A stretch of DNA of 64,000 nucleotides from Hyphomicrobiaceae bacterium (GCA_022844275.1 JALHMB010000002.1:124001-188000), one strand, 5' to 3'; positions 27,102 through 36,208 are shown, counted from the stretch's first letter. Notes: generated by a model from the letters alone, not told the origin. Numbers and translations are program-made.

Positions 27102-28354
27102 GCGGAAGCTCCGACAATGCGGCCGGCGACGGCGCTTTCGACACAGGCGGCCATGCTGTCGAGCACGGGCTCGTAGCCATAGCCGCCGAGGATGTTCACG
27201 AGCTTTGCGGAGTTCGACATCAGCCGCTTCCAGCCATTGGCCTCGCCGATATCGCGGGCATACATCTGATAGAAGCAGACGCCCGAGAGGACCATGCCGC
27301 CCGCGCTTTCGATCGACGCAGTGATCCCCATGCGATCGGCAGCAGATTTAATGTCGGGTGAGGTCGTAGCCAGCAGTGCCACATCCTTATGGATGCGGCG
27401 GCCATCGAGATGATCGGCGAGCGTGCGCATCTCGAAGAGCGAGAGCTGCGGCGCAGCAAATACGACGACATCGAGCTTGTCGTCCTTCGGCCGGTAGGAG
27501 GCCATGAGGCGATCAATCTCGGCGCGACCCAGCGGCGTCGCGGCCGGAACGGGACCATCGAAGACAGCCTTGAGGTCCGGCGCCTCGGGCGTGATGCCGA
27601 TCATGTGAAACAGCGGCGTCGAGCCGAAGCTCGCGAGCGCGGCACCGAACTGCTTGATCTCATCGGATGTCACCGGTCCCTTGATGCCACTCAGCACGGG
27701 CACTTCCCAGTACGAGCGCATGGCGCGGCCGACGAGACCACCGAGCGCACCCCATTCCGCGAGATCGCGCGGCCGTGTCGTCACTTCGAAATGTGTCTGC
27801 CCGCGGCGATAACTGTCGAGATGATAGCCGTAGCGCGGCGTGACGCCGGTGAGCGCGGCGGCGAGTGCCGAGGGGCCGCCCTCGAAGTTCGTCCGCGCGC
27901 CGAGCACGCTGTTCGCGTAGATCGAGGAGCCGGTGTCGCCGAAGGCAAGGTGCTCGCCGAGTACGGGCGGAATGACCGACTGATAGTTGATGCAGGTGTT
28001 GGTCATCATGAAGCCGAGGGCTTCGAAGGCGGCGGTGGCGCGGCGCTCGAGGTCGGCCATGCGCTCGGTCTGGCCGAGGCGCTTGTAGGTATTGAAATCG
28101 ACGCCGCGCGGATCGGTGATCGAGGGGACGCGCACGCGGCGGTCGGCGAGCGGCAGCTGGGCGAGGCTTTCCAGGAAGTCGACGCCCGAGGGACCGAGCG
28201 CCTCCGGGTCGGCCATGAGATGGACTTGCGAGATCGGCACGCAGTCCTCGGCATCGAAAAAGCGGCCGACCTTGAGAATTTGCTCCATGGCATACTGACG
28301 TGCGCGGCCTTCCGCGCCAGCCAGCATGGCCTTCTGGTGGTCATCGAGCTTCAT
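27098..28354 (-). CDS. Aconitase X catalytic (DUF521) large subunit
   Basis: A 418-residue DUF521 protein, the catalytic half of aconitase X. The start MKLDDHQKAMLAGAEGRARQ and the internal GDTGSSIYANSVLGARTNFEG segment are typical of the family. It should catalyse a hydration or dehydration of a hydroxy acid or hydroxyproline with the swivel subunit. It forms a two-gene operon with the small subunit by a 4-base overlap. No hydroxyproline oxidase or epimerase lies beside it, so the pathway cannot be named. Confidence 0.9.
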   Translation of the reverse strand: MKLDDHQKAMLAGAEGRARQYAMEQILKVGRFFDAEDCVPISQVHLMADPEALGPSGVDFLESLAQLPLADRRVRVPSITDPRGVDFNTYKRLGQTERMADLERRATAAFEALGFMMTNTCINYQSVIPPVLGEHLAFGDTGSSIYANSVLGARTNFEGGPSALAAALTGVTPRYGYHLDSYRRGQTHFEVTTRPRDLAEWGALGGLVGRAMRSYWEVPVLSGIKGPVTSDEIKQFGAALASFGSTPLFHMIGITPEAPDLKAVFDGPVPAATPLGRAEIDRLMASYRPKDDKLDVVVFAAPQLSLFEMRTLADHLDGRRIHKDVALLATTSPDIKSAADRMGITASIESAGGMVLSGVCFYQMYARDIGEANGWKRLMSNSAKLVNILGGYGYEPVLDSMAACVESAVAGRIVGASA

Positions 28355-28456
28355 GCGGCATTTCCAACCCTGTTATCATTCGAGGGTGGGAGAATGCGGC
28401 CCGATGGGTGGGACTACAAGTCTCGAAATCCCGCGTGCCCGGAAGGCGGATATGCA

Positions 28457-28486
28457 GAACGGCGGAGCGTTGCCGCCCCGCCGTTC
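28457..28486. terminator. Hairpin between the DUF1150 and aconitase X genes
   Basis: GAACGGCGG and CCGCCGTTC form a perfect 9-bp stem with a 12-base loop in the 163-base gap after the hsp20-DUF1150 pair. There is no T tract on either strand, so termination is only probable. Confidence 0.4.
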
Positions 28487-28517
28487 AGGAATTCAGCCGA
28501 TCAGACTTGCGCGGCGC

Positions 28518-28808
28518 TCAGTGCACCGTTGCAATCTCCAGGTCATCGCCGAGCGCGTGGCTCATGGCAGCCTGCCGGGTGTCGGTCAGCGCGATGGGTG
28601 TGCCATCGGCGGCGTGCAGCGCATAAAGCGTCAGGCCGCGCGGTAGATTGTCGATCGAGGGAAAGCGCTCCTTGGCCTCCTCCGAAGACATCGTGCGAAT
28701 GTAGGCGACGACGCCATCGCCGAGGCGGGCGAGATCGATTTCGCTGATGATCGGAGCGGCCATCTTCTTCGACCGACGGCGCCCACTGCTTTTACTGCTT
28801 CTTTCCAT
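28518..28808 (-). CDS. DUF1150 family protein
   Basis: A 96-residue protein that begins with a basic segment (MERSSKSSGRRRSKK) and then the DUF1150 core, with LPRGLTLYALHAADGTPIA and DTRQAAMSHALGDDL. The ATG at 28808 follows AGGAG; an internal ATG at 28763 would remove the basic tail. DUF1150 genes often sit next to small heat-shock genes in Rhizobiales, as here (134 bases downstream of hsp20). The function is unknown; the context suggests a stress-related partner. Confidence 0.85.
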   Translation of the reverse strand: MERSSKSSGRRRSKKMAAPIISEIDLARLGDGVVAYIRTMSSEEAKERFPSIDNLPRGLTLYALHAADGTPIALTDTRQAAMSHALGDDLEIATVH

Positions 28809-28942
28809 GACGGTACTCCTAACGGCTAGAGGCGCAGGCTGGCCTCCATGACCGACGCCTGCGGGGCTCCCCGACAGGGCCAGTCCGCTCATGCAACCGA
28901 ATGTTCCGACGATTCGGCTGTATGATCTGTAACTGAAACGGC

Positions 28943-29377
28943 TCACCCGGACGATTTCCGTCCAATCTCGATGCGGCGAATTAGCCGCTCGGGCGTGTGG
29001 CGAACGAGATCGATCGCGAGCAGACCATTGTTGAGGTCGGCATTGCGAACCTCGATCCCCTCTGCAAGTACGAACGTGCGTTGGAACTGCCGGGCCGCGA
29101 TGCCGCGATGCAGATACTCCCGCGTCTTATCGTCGTCCTGCTTCCCACGAATGGTTAATTGGTTGTCCTCGAGCGTGATATCAAGCTGGTCGCGCGTGAA
29201 GCCGGCGACGGCAAGCGTAATCCGCAGCGTCTCCGCCGAGGTTTCGCCCTTGGGAATTCTTTCGATATTATAAGGGGGATAGCCGTCGACCCCACCCTTG
29301 GCGACACGGTCGACCAAACGCTCGATCTCGTCGAAGCCGAGCAACATGGGGCTCGAAAGCAGCGACATCCGTGGCAT
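28943..29377 (-). CDS. Small heat-shock protein, Hsp20/alpha-crystallin family
   Basis: A 144-residue Hsp20. The alpha-crystallin domain runs from about residue 38 (YNIERIPKGETSAETLRITL) to about 130, and FTRDQLDITLEDNQLTIRG and LLAIDLVRHTPE are the conserved beta-strands. Start 29377 is preferred over a longer frame; the ATG at 29368 is nearly as good. It is an ATP-independent holdase that binds unfolding proteins. It lies upstream of the DUF1150 gene, the usual order. No ROSE-type thermometer hairpin was obvious in front of it. Confidence 0.92.
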   Translation of the reverse strand: MPRMSLLSSPMLLGFDEIERLVDRVAKGGVDGYPPYNIERIPKGETSAETLRITLAVAGFTRDQLDITLEDNQLTIRGKQDDDKTREYLHRGIAARQFQRTFVLAEGIEVRNADLNNGLLAIDLVRHTPERLIRRIEIGRKSSG

Positions 29378-29652
29378 TGCAGCAAGCCCTTTTTCCAGAA
29401 GCGACCTCGCCAGCCCATTGCGATTTACCGGCCCCTGTCGGGCGTCCGGATCTGCGCGTGGCCCCGTCAACCCGGGCGCCTGGGCATGTCCGATTCATAT
29501 GGGATAGCAGGCGCTGACTTCAAGCAACTACGCTGTGGCTCTTCGGCCGCTCAGGCTCACGTATTTGCCATCAGAATGTCGCGGGAGGGGGGCAGAAGAG
29601 CCGCCGTGCCGCCCGCGGGAGCGTCCGGGGCCGCCTCGGGGAGATACAACAA

Positions 29653-30300
29653 ATGCGTAACGTTCGGCTGGTTTCTGTGTGGTTGGCGATGGTCATCGGC
29701 ATTGCTGGCATGGAGCCGGCCTCGGCGCAGCTCCTGTCGAAGCCCGACGACGCGTTGACGCCCGAGGAGATCGCCGAGCGCGAAGGGCGCAAGGCCTGCA
29801 AGGTCGCCATCTGCGCGGCCTTCCACCAGAAGAAGGCCGAGGGGGCTGACATCTCTTGCAGCGTGCTCAAGTCCTGGCGCAAGGAGCAGCTTCAGAAAAT
29901 GGTAGAGCGGGCCAAGGTCTCCTGGCCCTGGGGCAAGGTGAAGTGCGTTGCCGACGTTCGCCTGAAGCGCGCCGACCTCGTAAAGGCCATGACCGAGGCG
30001 ACGTACATTTCCGAGATTGGCAAGCACGAGGTCAACTGCGAGGTCGAGCGCGAGAACGAAGGGCCGTCGAAGATCAGCTTCGCCTTCAATCCGAAGGTCA
30101 CGTTCACGAACGGCAAGGCGACCAAGGCCTCGTTGAACTGGGGCACCATCGAAGCCCCGACGCTGGTCAAGGGCGCCATGTGGACGGCCACCGCGACCGA
30201 CAACACGTTCAACGTCCTGCAGTCCACGCTGATCGAGGACATCAACGACTTCATCGGTCCGAAGTGCGACGAGGTGAAGGACGAGTGGGCGAAGCAGTAG
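29653..30300 (+). CDS. Hypothetical secreted protein
   Basis: A 215-residue protein with a Sec signal peptide (MRNVRLVSVWLAMVIGIAGM, cleavage near ASAQ). The mature part has an N-terminal helical region containing several Cys (ACKVAICAAF, ISCSVLK) and a basic, amphipathic stretch (SWRKEQLQKMVERAK). A beta-rich C-terminal half follows, with two more Cys (VKCVADV, VNCEVER) and a final GPKCDEVKDEW. The paired Cys suggest periplasmic disulfides. I do not recognise the family. It stands alone between hsp20 and the PrpF gene. Confidence 0.85.
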   Translation: MRNVRLVSVWLAMVIGIAGMEPASAQLLSKPDDALTPEEIAEREGRKACKVAICAAFHQKKAEGADISCSVLKSWRKEQLQKMVERAKVSWPWGKVKCVADVRLKRADLVKAMTEATYISEIGKHEVNCEVERENEGPSKISFAFNPKVTFTNGKATKASLNWGTIEAPTLVKGAMWTATATDNTFNVLQSTLIEDINDFIGPKCDEVKDEWAKQ

Positions 30301-30312
30301 TCCCACGCGATC

Positions 30313-31479
30313 TCAGGTGAGTGCAGCCCCGCGTACGAGCACGCGGCCCTCGAACAGGCGGCGTGCCGTCCGGTAGACGGCGGCGTACTCGGCATGCGGG
30401 GTACCGTTCGCACCTGCCGGAGCGACCTTGGCATCGACCAGAGTCAGCCCTGACGCATGGGCGATCCGGATTGCCGAGGCATCCGCGGCTAGTCCGCGCG
30501 CGCAGAGCGCCGGGATTGTGCCTGGGAGCCGCGTCGCGACTGCAAGGCAGAGCGCGCCGGTCAACGGAACGGCACGGTGCGCTTGCCCGACCGAGATCAT
30601 ACGCACGCAAATGTCCATGTCGGTGGGCGTGAGTTCAACGCTGGCAAACGTGGTTGCCGTGCGTGGTGCTGCGACCATCGCGACCTTGGGCACGCTCTTG
30701 ATGCGTGCCGCCTCATTCAGATCGCGGGCGAGGCCCATGGCGACGGATGCCGCTCGGCGGATGGCCTCGAGATTGGCCTGCAGTGTAGCATTGGCCTCGA
30801 TGGTCGCCGGCATTTCTATGCCTGTGCAGCCGAGCGTCTCGGCGGCGACGAACACACAGGGATTGGCGGCATCGACGAGGCTTGCGGCGATGTGACCGAG
30901 GCCCGGCACATCGAGTTCGTCGATCGCCCGGCCGGTCGGCAGCAGCTTGCCGGTGCGCGAGCCGCCCGGCGCCATGAACTCGAGCCGGATCGGCGCACCC
31001 GTCCCCGCCACGCCGTCGAGTGCCATCGTGCCGTCCACGGCCGCTTCTCCGGCATCGAGTGGAAAACGCGCGACGATGATCTTCTGCGTGTTGGTGTTGT
31101 GAATGCGCACGACGGCGCGTCCGTCGGTCGGCAGCGGGATGAGCCCTTCGTCTATCGCGAAAGGACCGATGGCCGAGGACATGTTTCCGCAGTTGCCGGC
31201 GTAGTCGACAGTATCGTCCGTGACGCCGATCTGCGCGAACGTGTAGTCGACATCGGCATCGGGCCGGCTCGGCGGACCGATCACGCACACCTTGGAGAGT
31301 GACGACACGCCGCCACCCATGCCGTCGAGCTGGCGCCCGCTCGGATCGCTGGCGCCGATCGCGGCGCGGAAGACAGGCGCCCACGCCGCACGGTCCGTGG
31401 GCAGGTCCCCCGCCTTGAACATGACGGCCTTCGACGTGCCGCCGCGCATGAAGACAGCGGGGATGCGCACTTGTTTCAT
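30313..31479 (-). CDS. PrpF-family isomerase (aconitate/oxalomesaconate tautomerase-like)
   Basis: A 388-residue PrpF-fold protein, related to diaminopimelate epimerase. The start RIPAVFMRGGTSKAVMFKAG and the YAGNCGNMSSAIGPFAID motif (about 95-110) are diagnostic; the Cys in AGNCGN marks the active-site region. Family members isomerise 2-methylaconitate (PrpF) or 4-oxalomesaconate (GalD). No prpBCD or gallate genes are adjacent, so the substrate is open. It is followed after 15 bases by the M20 gene on the same strand, so they probably form an operon. Confidence 0.88.
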   Translation of the reverse strand: MKQVRIPAVFMRGGTSKAVMFKAGDLPTDRAAWAPVFRAAIGASDPSGRQLDGMGGGVSSLSKVCVIGPPSRPDADVDYTFAQIGVTDDTVDYAGNCGNMSSAIGPFAIDEGLIPLPTDGRAVVRIHNTNTQKIIVARFPLDAGEAAVDGTMALDGVAGTGAPIRLEFMAPGGSRTGKLLPTGRAIDELDVPGLGHIAASLVDAANPCVFVAAETLGCTGIEMPATIEANATLQANLEAIRRAASVAMGLARDLNEAARIKSVPKVAMVAAPRTATTFASVELTPTDMDICVRMISVGQAHRAVPLTGALCLAVATRLPGTIPALCARGLAADASAIRIAHASGLTLVDAKVAPAGANGTPHAEYAAVYRTARRLFEGRVLVRGAALT

Positions 31480-31494
31480 GGCATGTCCCGTCTG

Positions 31495-32628
31495 CTAGTC
31501 CAACGTTTGCAGCAGCTCGGCGAAGAGACGGCAGCGCGGCACCATCGACGAGACGAGCATGTGCTCCTCGAAAGTGTGTGCGCTCGCGCCATCGACGCCG
31601 AGACCGTCCAACGTCGCGACGCCGAGGGCGCCGGTGAAATTGCCGTCACTGCCGCCGCCGAACGAGCCGTGATCGAGCTTGAAGCCGATATTGGCCGCGA
31701 TCTCGTGCGCTCTTTCATAGAGCGCCATCGTCTGGCGATGCGGCTGCCAGAGCGGGCGCACGGGACCGCGCTCGATTTTGACGGTAATCCCGTCGTTCTC
31801 CGATTCGAGCGCCATCATGCGCTCGGTAACCTCTTCGAAGATTGCCTGCGTCGGCGCGACGGTCAGAACCTGCGCGCGGCAGCGGATCGGCATGACGTTG
31901 ACGAACGTGCCGCCCTCGATGGTGCCGACCGAGAAGGTCATACCGCGCTCAAAGTCAGTCATGTTCTCGATGCGCTCGATGAGGCCGGCCATGGCGCGGA
32001 TTGCGCTGCGCCCCTGGCGGTTGGTGGCGCCGGCGTGGGCGGGGCGCCCTTCGATATCGATCCAGAAGCGCTGGAAGGCAAAACGCCCTGTGACGATCAC
32101 ACCATTCTTGCACGGTTCCGTGACGAGTACGTAGCGGTGCGCGCGCGCTTCCTGCTCGATTCGCTCGCGCGAGGATGGACTGCCGATCTCCTCGTCGGGA
32201 ATGAGCATGTAGGTGACGGGAAGCTGCACGCCGCCGTTCTCGCGCGCGATCTTCAAGGCTTCGATGGCAATCGCGACGCCGCCCTTCATGTCGTAGATGC
32301 CGGGACCGAAGTAGCGGTCGCCGTCACGCCGGAGTGGCAAGCGGCCGGCGAGCGTACCGACTGGATGGATGGTGTCGAGGTGCGAGAGAATAAGAATGCC
32401 GGGGCTGTTGACACCTTCGCGACCCGGAAAGCGCACCATCACGATGTCGGCGAGACCGCCATTGCCCGGAACCCGCTCGATCGTGCCGCCGAGCTTCGCG
32501 AGATCGGCGCTGACGAGATCCATCATCCGGTTCACGCCGGCGATATGGTACGTGGGGCTCTCCTCGCGCACCCATGGCAGCAGGCGCTCGAGCATGGCAT
32601 CGGAATTGAAGAGTTCTTTGCGCAGCAC
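31495..32628 (-). CDS. M20-family metallopeptidase (glutamate carboxypeptidase-like)
   Basis: A 377-residue zinc aminoacylase/carboxypeptidase. Ligands are visible: His83 and Asp85 in LSHLDTIHP, Asp113 in GPGIYDMKGG, Glu146-Glu147 in LIPDEEIGS, and a late His in GVDGASAHTFEEH. The dimerisation (lid) domain lies between about 185 and 295. It hydrolyses an amide such as an N-acyl amino acid or a glutamate conjugate. It is the promoter-proximal gene of the M20-prpF pair and diverges from the alcohol dehydrogenase across a gap with a strong dyad. Confidence 0.92.
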   Translation of the reverse strand: MLRKELFNSDAMLERLLPWVREESPTYHIAGVNRMMDLVSADLAKLGGTIERVPGNGGLADIVMVRFPGREGVNSPGILILSHLDTIHPVGTLAGRLPLRRDGDRYFGPGIYDMKGGVAIAIEALKIARENGGVQLPVTYMLIPDEEIGSPSSRERIEQEARAHRYVLVTEPCKNGVIVTGRFAFQRFWIDIEGRPAHAGATNRQGRSAIRAMAGLIERIENMTDFERGMTFSVGTIEGGTFVNVMPIRCRAQVLTVAPTQAIFEEVTERMMALESENDGITVKIERGPVRPLWQPHRQTMALYERAHEIAANIGFKLDHGSFGGGSDGNFTGALGVATLDGLGVDGASAHTFEEHMLVSSMVPRCRLFAELLQTLD

Positions 32629-32765
32629 GTTCTAGTCTCCTGGTTCTCGGCAAGGCTCGACGGAGCGGCATGAGGCTCGTCCAAGATGGCCGCGCGGGGC
32701 GCGACGTCGGTTGCGATGGGCATACTAGCGCAAGTGGGCAGGCTTGTGTGCAGTTGCGTCATCGG

Positions 32766-32809
32766 CGCATGAGCATAGTTCGAAAGTTGAGTTGACCTAT
32801 GCTCATGCG
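32766..32809. promoter_or_regulatory. Large inverted-repeat operator in divergent promoter region
   Basis: CGCATGAGCATAG and CTATGCTCATGCG form 13-bp perfect arms around an 18-base spacer, between the M20 gene (minus) and the Fe-type alcohol dehydrogenase (plus). Each arm is itself a near-palindrome, ATG-nn-CAT, so there may be two dimer sites about 29 bp apart. A TTGACC hexamer lies inside the repeat. This is a likely binding site of a local regulator not encoded beside it. Confidence 0.6.
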
Positions 32810-32897
32810 TGACCTGAGCGCACGCCCGCGCCTCAATAGTTTGCGACCTGCACTGGGATGCGGCACAGTGCGCTCAAACAAACATCGGAGGAATGTC

Positions 32898-34091
32898 ATG
32901 GCCAGCCAGGCAAACCCGCTGCCGCGCGGCGTCTTCACCATGCAGGCCCAGGAACGCATCGTTTTTGGCGAACCCGCCGGCGAGGCGCTGCTCGCGGAGA
33001 TCAAGCAGCGCGGCGCGCGCCGGATTTTCGTTACTTCGACGCGCTCTCTGGCGAAGCTCGCGGACGGCCCTCTGCAAACTATCGAGAAGGCGCTCGGCAG
33101 CCTGCACGTCGGCACGTTCAGCGCTATTGCCTCACATAGTCCCCGGGAGGACGTGATCGCCGGTGCGGCGGCGGCGCGCGCGGCCAGCGCCGATCTCATC
33201 GTGGCGATCGGCGGCGGTTCGGTCGTCGATGCGACAAAGGCCATGCTCATGTGTCTCTGGCATGGCATCGAGAGCCCGGCCGGAATGGAGCCCTATCGTT
33301 CGGGGCGTGACGACGGCCGTTTTCCGACGCCGATGGTGCCGCCACCCGATGCCATTCGCATGATCGCGATCCCGACCACGCTTTCCGCGGCCGAGTTTAC
33401 CCCCAATGCCGGGATCACCAACAGCGAGACGCACTTCAAGCAGTCGTTCAGTCATCGCCTGTTCGTGCCGATGACAGTCATCCTCGATCCGCTCATGACA
33501 CGCGCGACGCCGGAGTGGCTGCTGGTCTCGACCGGCATCCGGTCGGTCGATCACGCGGTCGAGTCCTATTGCTCGCCGACTGCCAATCCGGCGACCGAGC
33601 CGCTTTCGCTGCAGGGCCTGCGCCTCCTCCATCGCTCGCTGCCGGCCATGGTCGAGCGTCCCGACGATCTCTCCGCGCGTCTCGATGGCCAGTTCGGCAT
33701 GTGGCAGGCCATAGCGGCCTCGATTGCCGGCGCAGGGAGCGGCGCGAGCCACGGCATCGGCTATGTGCTCGGCTCTGGATACGGCGTACCGCACGGGCAT
33801 ACGAGCTGCGTCATGCTGCCGGCCGTGTTGCGCTGGAATGCTTCCTTCAACGGCGAGCGTCAGAAGGCGCTCAGCGCTGCCATGGGCGCGCCGGAACGGC
33901 CGGCCGGCGATCTCATTGCCGAACTCGTTCAGCGTATTGGCCAGCCGGGTAACCTGCGTGCCCTCGGCATCAAGCGCGAGAACCTCCCGGACATCGCCGA
34001 GCGGGCCATGACCTACGCGCCAGTGCGGCGGAATCCGAAGAAAATCAGCGGCCCGGCCGACGTGATGGAAATCCTCGAGATCGCCTGGTAG
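32898..34091 (+). CDS. Iron-containing alcohol dehydrogenase / maleylacetate reductase-like
   Basis: A 397-residue group-III (iron-type) dehydrogenase. The nucleotide-binding segment is IVAIGGGSVVDATKAM (about 97-112), and the metal-ligand region includes VDHAVESYCSP (Asp and His) and SHGIGYVLGS-GYGVPHGHTS (two His). GGAGGAATGTC before the ATG at 32898 is a strong ribosome site. The MFS gene ends 7 bases away on the other strand. Maleylacetate reductases of aromatic pathways belong here, but ring-cleavage genes are absent, so the substrate is an inference. Confidence 0.85.
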   Translation: MASQANPLPRGVFTMQAQERIVFGEPAGEALLAEIKQRGARRIFVTSTRSLAKLADGPLQTIEKALGSLHVGTFSAIASHSPREDVIAGAAAARAASADLIVAIGGGSVVDATKAMLMCLWHGIESPAGMEPYRSGRDDGRFPTPMVPPPDAIRMIAIPTTLSAAEFTPNAGITNSETHFKQSFSHRLFVPMTVILDPLMTRATPEWLLVSTGIRSVDHAVESYCSPTANPATEPLSLQGLRLLHRSLPAMVERPDDLSARLDGQFGMWQAIAASIAGAGSGASHGIGYVLGSGYGVPHGHTSCVMLPAVLRWNASFNGERQKALSAAMGAPERPAGDLIAELVQRIGQPGNLRALGIKRENLPDIAERAMTYAPVRRNPKKISGPADVMEILEIAW

Positions 34092-34098
34092 GGGGCGC

Positions 34099-35376
34099 TT
34101 AAGCGCGTGCGAGCTGTTCGGAGTCCGGCGCCTGCCGTGGGCGCGCTGGCGGCGTGGTGCGATTCCGCCGTCGCAGCAGCAGGAAGAGGATGATTGCGAC
34201 ATTGAGCAGGTTCCAGATCACGCCATTGAGGAAGGCGGCCTGATAGGAGCCCGTGAAGTCGAAGATTGCGCCCGACATCCAGCCGCCGAGCGCCATGCCG
34301 AACAGCGTGGACATGATGACGATACCGACGCGCGTCCCGGCTTCGCTGGACGGGAAGAGCTCGCGCACCACAAGGGCGTAAGCTGGCACGATCCCGCCCT
34401 GAAACAGGCCGAAGAGCGCCGAGACGACGTAGAGCGACGCAAGGCCATCGAAGGGCATGTAGAGAACCAGCGCGACCGTCTGCAGGGCCGAGCCAAGAAG
34501 CACGGTAGCGAGGCCGCCGATCTTGTCGGAGATAAAGCCGGACGCGATACGGCTCACGACGCCGAAGCCGAGCATGATCGACAGCATCTCGGCGCCGCGC
34601 TGGGCGCCGAAACCGAGATCGGCGCAATAGGCCACGATATGCACCTGCGGCATCGACATGGCGACACAGCAGGCGAGGCCCGCCACGACGAGCAGGGTTT
34701 GGAGCGTGGAGGACCTGAGCCCGACGAGAGCCGGCGAGGCTTCGTTGGCGACAGTCGCGGCAGTGACTGGAGCAGGCGGCGGCGGGCGGCGCTGCAGGAG
34801 CGGTGCCAGCAGCAGGAGCGATACCGTACAGAAGATGCCGACCGCGATGTGCGTGAGCCGCCAGCCGTAGGTGTCGATGCCGGCCTGCAGGATGGGCGGC
34901 CAGATGGTGCCCGAAAGATAGTTGCCGCTGGCGCAGATGCCGACGGCAATGCCGCGCCGCTTGTTGAACCAGTGGGTCATGTCGGCGAGCAGGGGCGCAA
35001 AAATCGTCGACGTGCCGCAAAGGCCAATCAGGAGCCCAAATACAATGGCGAACTGCCAGATGCTCTGCGCGTACGCCGAGGCGACATAGCCGAGCCCGAT
35101 AGCGATGGCGCCGCCCATCACGGGAAGCATGACGCCGTGACGGTCGGCAATGCGGCCGGCAATGACGCCACCGAACCCGAAGCCGAGGAGCGTGAGGGTA
35201 TAGGGGAGCGATGCCGCGCCCCGGTCGACGCCGAAATCGGCCTGCAAGGCCGGGAGGACGACGACCACCGACCACATGCCGACGTTGCCGATGGTGCCTA
35301 TGAGCGCCGCCGCCAGGAGCCGCAGCCATGCGTAACCCGAATCGACGTCGGTGGCCGTGCCGTAAGAATTGTTCAT
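34099..35376 (-). CDS. MFS transporter (monocarboxylate/aromatic-acid type)
   Basis: 425 residues, about 12 membrane segments. GYAWLRLLAAALIGTIGNVG starts the first segment, and GGVIAGRIADRHGVMLPVMG carries the motif between segments 2 and 3. A Pro/Ala-rich central loop is at about residues 195-215 (RRPPPPAPVTAATVAN). It lies convergent to the dehydrogenase. The family commonly takes up carboxylates, which fits the adjacent catabolic genes, but this is an inference. The last about 20 residues are polar and disordered-looking. Confidence 0.9.
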   Translation of the reverse strand: MNNSYGTATDVDSGYAWLRLLAAALIGTIGNVGMWSVVVVLPALQADFGVDRGAASLPYTLTLLGFGFGGVIAGRIADRHGVMLPVMGGAIAIGLGYVASAYAQSIWQFAIVFGLLIGLCGTSTIFAPLLADMTHWFNKRRGIAVGICASGNYLSGTIWPPILQAGIDTYGWRLTHIAVGIFCTVSLLLLAPLLQRRPPPPAPVTAATVANEASPALVGLRSSTLQTLLVVAGLACCVAMSMPQVHIVAYCADLGFGAQRGAEMLSIMLGFGVVSRIASGFISDKIGGLATVLLGSALQTVALVLYMPFDGLASLYVVSALFGLFQGGIVPAYALVVRELFPSSEAGTRVGIVIMSTLFGMALGGWMSGAIFDFTGSYQAAFLNGVIWNLLNVAIILFLLLRRRNRTTPPARPRQAPDSEQLARA

Positions 35377-35704
35377 TGTTTTTGTGCTCGGCTGATGGCC
35401 GCTCAGATGTGGAGATCGAGGTGATCCGACCAGCCCCTTTACCCTGTCGGGAAGTTGGGCGCCAGAGTGCTGGTTTTCCAGTCAACAGGCCGCCGGCTCT
35501 TGGCCGGAGCCGGGTGTTGCCATTGTGCCTGCTGGCGGAACCGACAGTGTAACTGGAGCGTCATCGGGCTGACGTAGGGAACATAAAATGATACCTACTT
35601 GCGGCAATACAGCCGTATCCCCATCTTCGCGGTCACCTGGGTGCAGGTGGGGCGCGGAGCTGCGTGCGTTGGTCAACGGCACGAAGACAGCAGGGAGAGA
35701 TGCA
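35377..35704. other. Intergenic region without a confident gene
   Basis: These 328 bases separate an MFS gene (minus) from a secreted protein (plus). Earlier in-frame starts exist for the downstream gene, but the added sequence lacks a signal peptide, so it is treated as leader. Nothing repeated, structured or conserved is apparent. Confidence 0.4.
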
Positions 35705-36208
35705 ATGAGCGGGTCAATGTCGCGCGCTGGGGCACGCGCCGGAGGGCTCGTGATAGCCCTCGCTGCGCTGTTGGGGCTTGCTGGCACCTCGCAGGCGCAC
35801 GCGCAGGCGCCCTTTCAGACGCTTGCAGGCAACTGGAGTGGCTCGGGGCAGATCAAACTCGACAATGGCAAGTCCGAGGCACTGAAGTGCCGCGCATATT
35901 ATACGCAGAAGGAGTCGGACAACCTCGGCATTGCGCTGCGTTGCGCCTCGGCAAGCAACAAGATCGAGCTGCGCGCCAGCCTGAGCCAGAGCGGGAGTCA
36001 GGTCGCGGGCAGCTGGGAAGAGCGCACCTTCAACGCGGCCGGCACAGTAACCGGAAGAGTGACATCGGGGCGGATCAATCTGTCCATCACGGGCGGTACG
36101 TTCTCCGGCTCCATGAACGTGGCGATCACGGGCGAGCGCCACTCGGTGTCGATCGAGACCAACGGGATCGGCCTAAGGGCCGTGAATATCAGCCTGTCGC
36201 GTGGCTAG
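35705..36208 (+). CDS. Hypothetical secreted protein
   Basis: A 167-residue protein. The start at 35705 follows GGGAGA and gives a signal peptide (MSGSMSRAGARAGGLVIALA, cleavage near AHAQA). The mature part is a beta-rich, Ser/Gly/Thr-rich domain with a Trp-containing start (LAGNWSGSGQIKLDNGKSE) and two Cys (LKCRAYY, LRCASAS) that may be bridged. It resembles small lipocalin-like or calycin-like periplasmic proteins in its repeated GxW strands. I do not recognise it as a named family, and the function is unknown. It lies at the head of a small-secreted-protein stretch. Confidence 0.82.
   Translation: MSGSMSRAGARAGGLVIALAALLGLAGTSQAHAQAPFQTLAGNWSGSGQIKLDNGKSEALKCRAYYTQKESDNLGIALRCASASNKIELRASLSQSGSQVAGSWEERTFNAAGTVTGRVTSGRINLSITGGTFSGSMNVAITGERHSVSIETNGIGLRAVNISLSRG

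Noticed and set aside
29378-29652. ROSE-type RNA thermometer in front of hsp20
   Set aside because: No multi-hairpin leader with a U(U/C)GCU-type anti-SD pairing near the hsp20 start was found.
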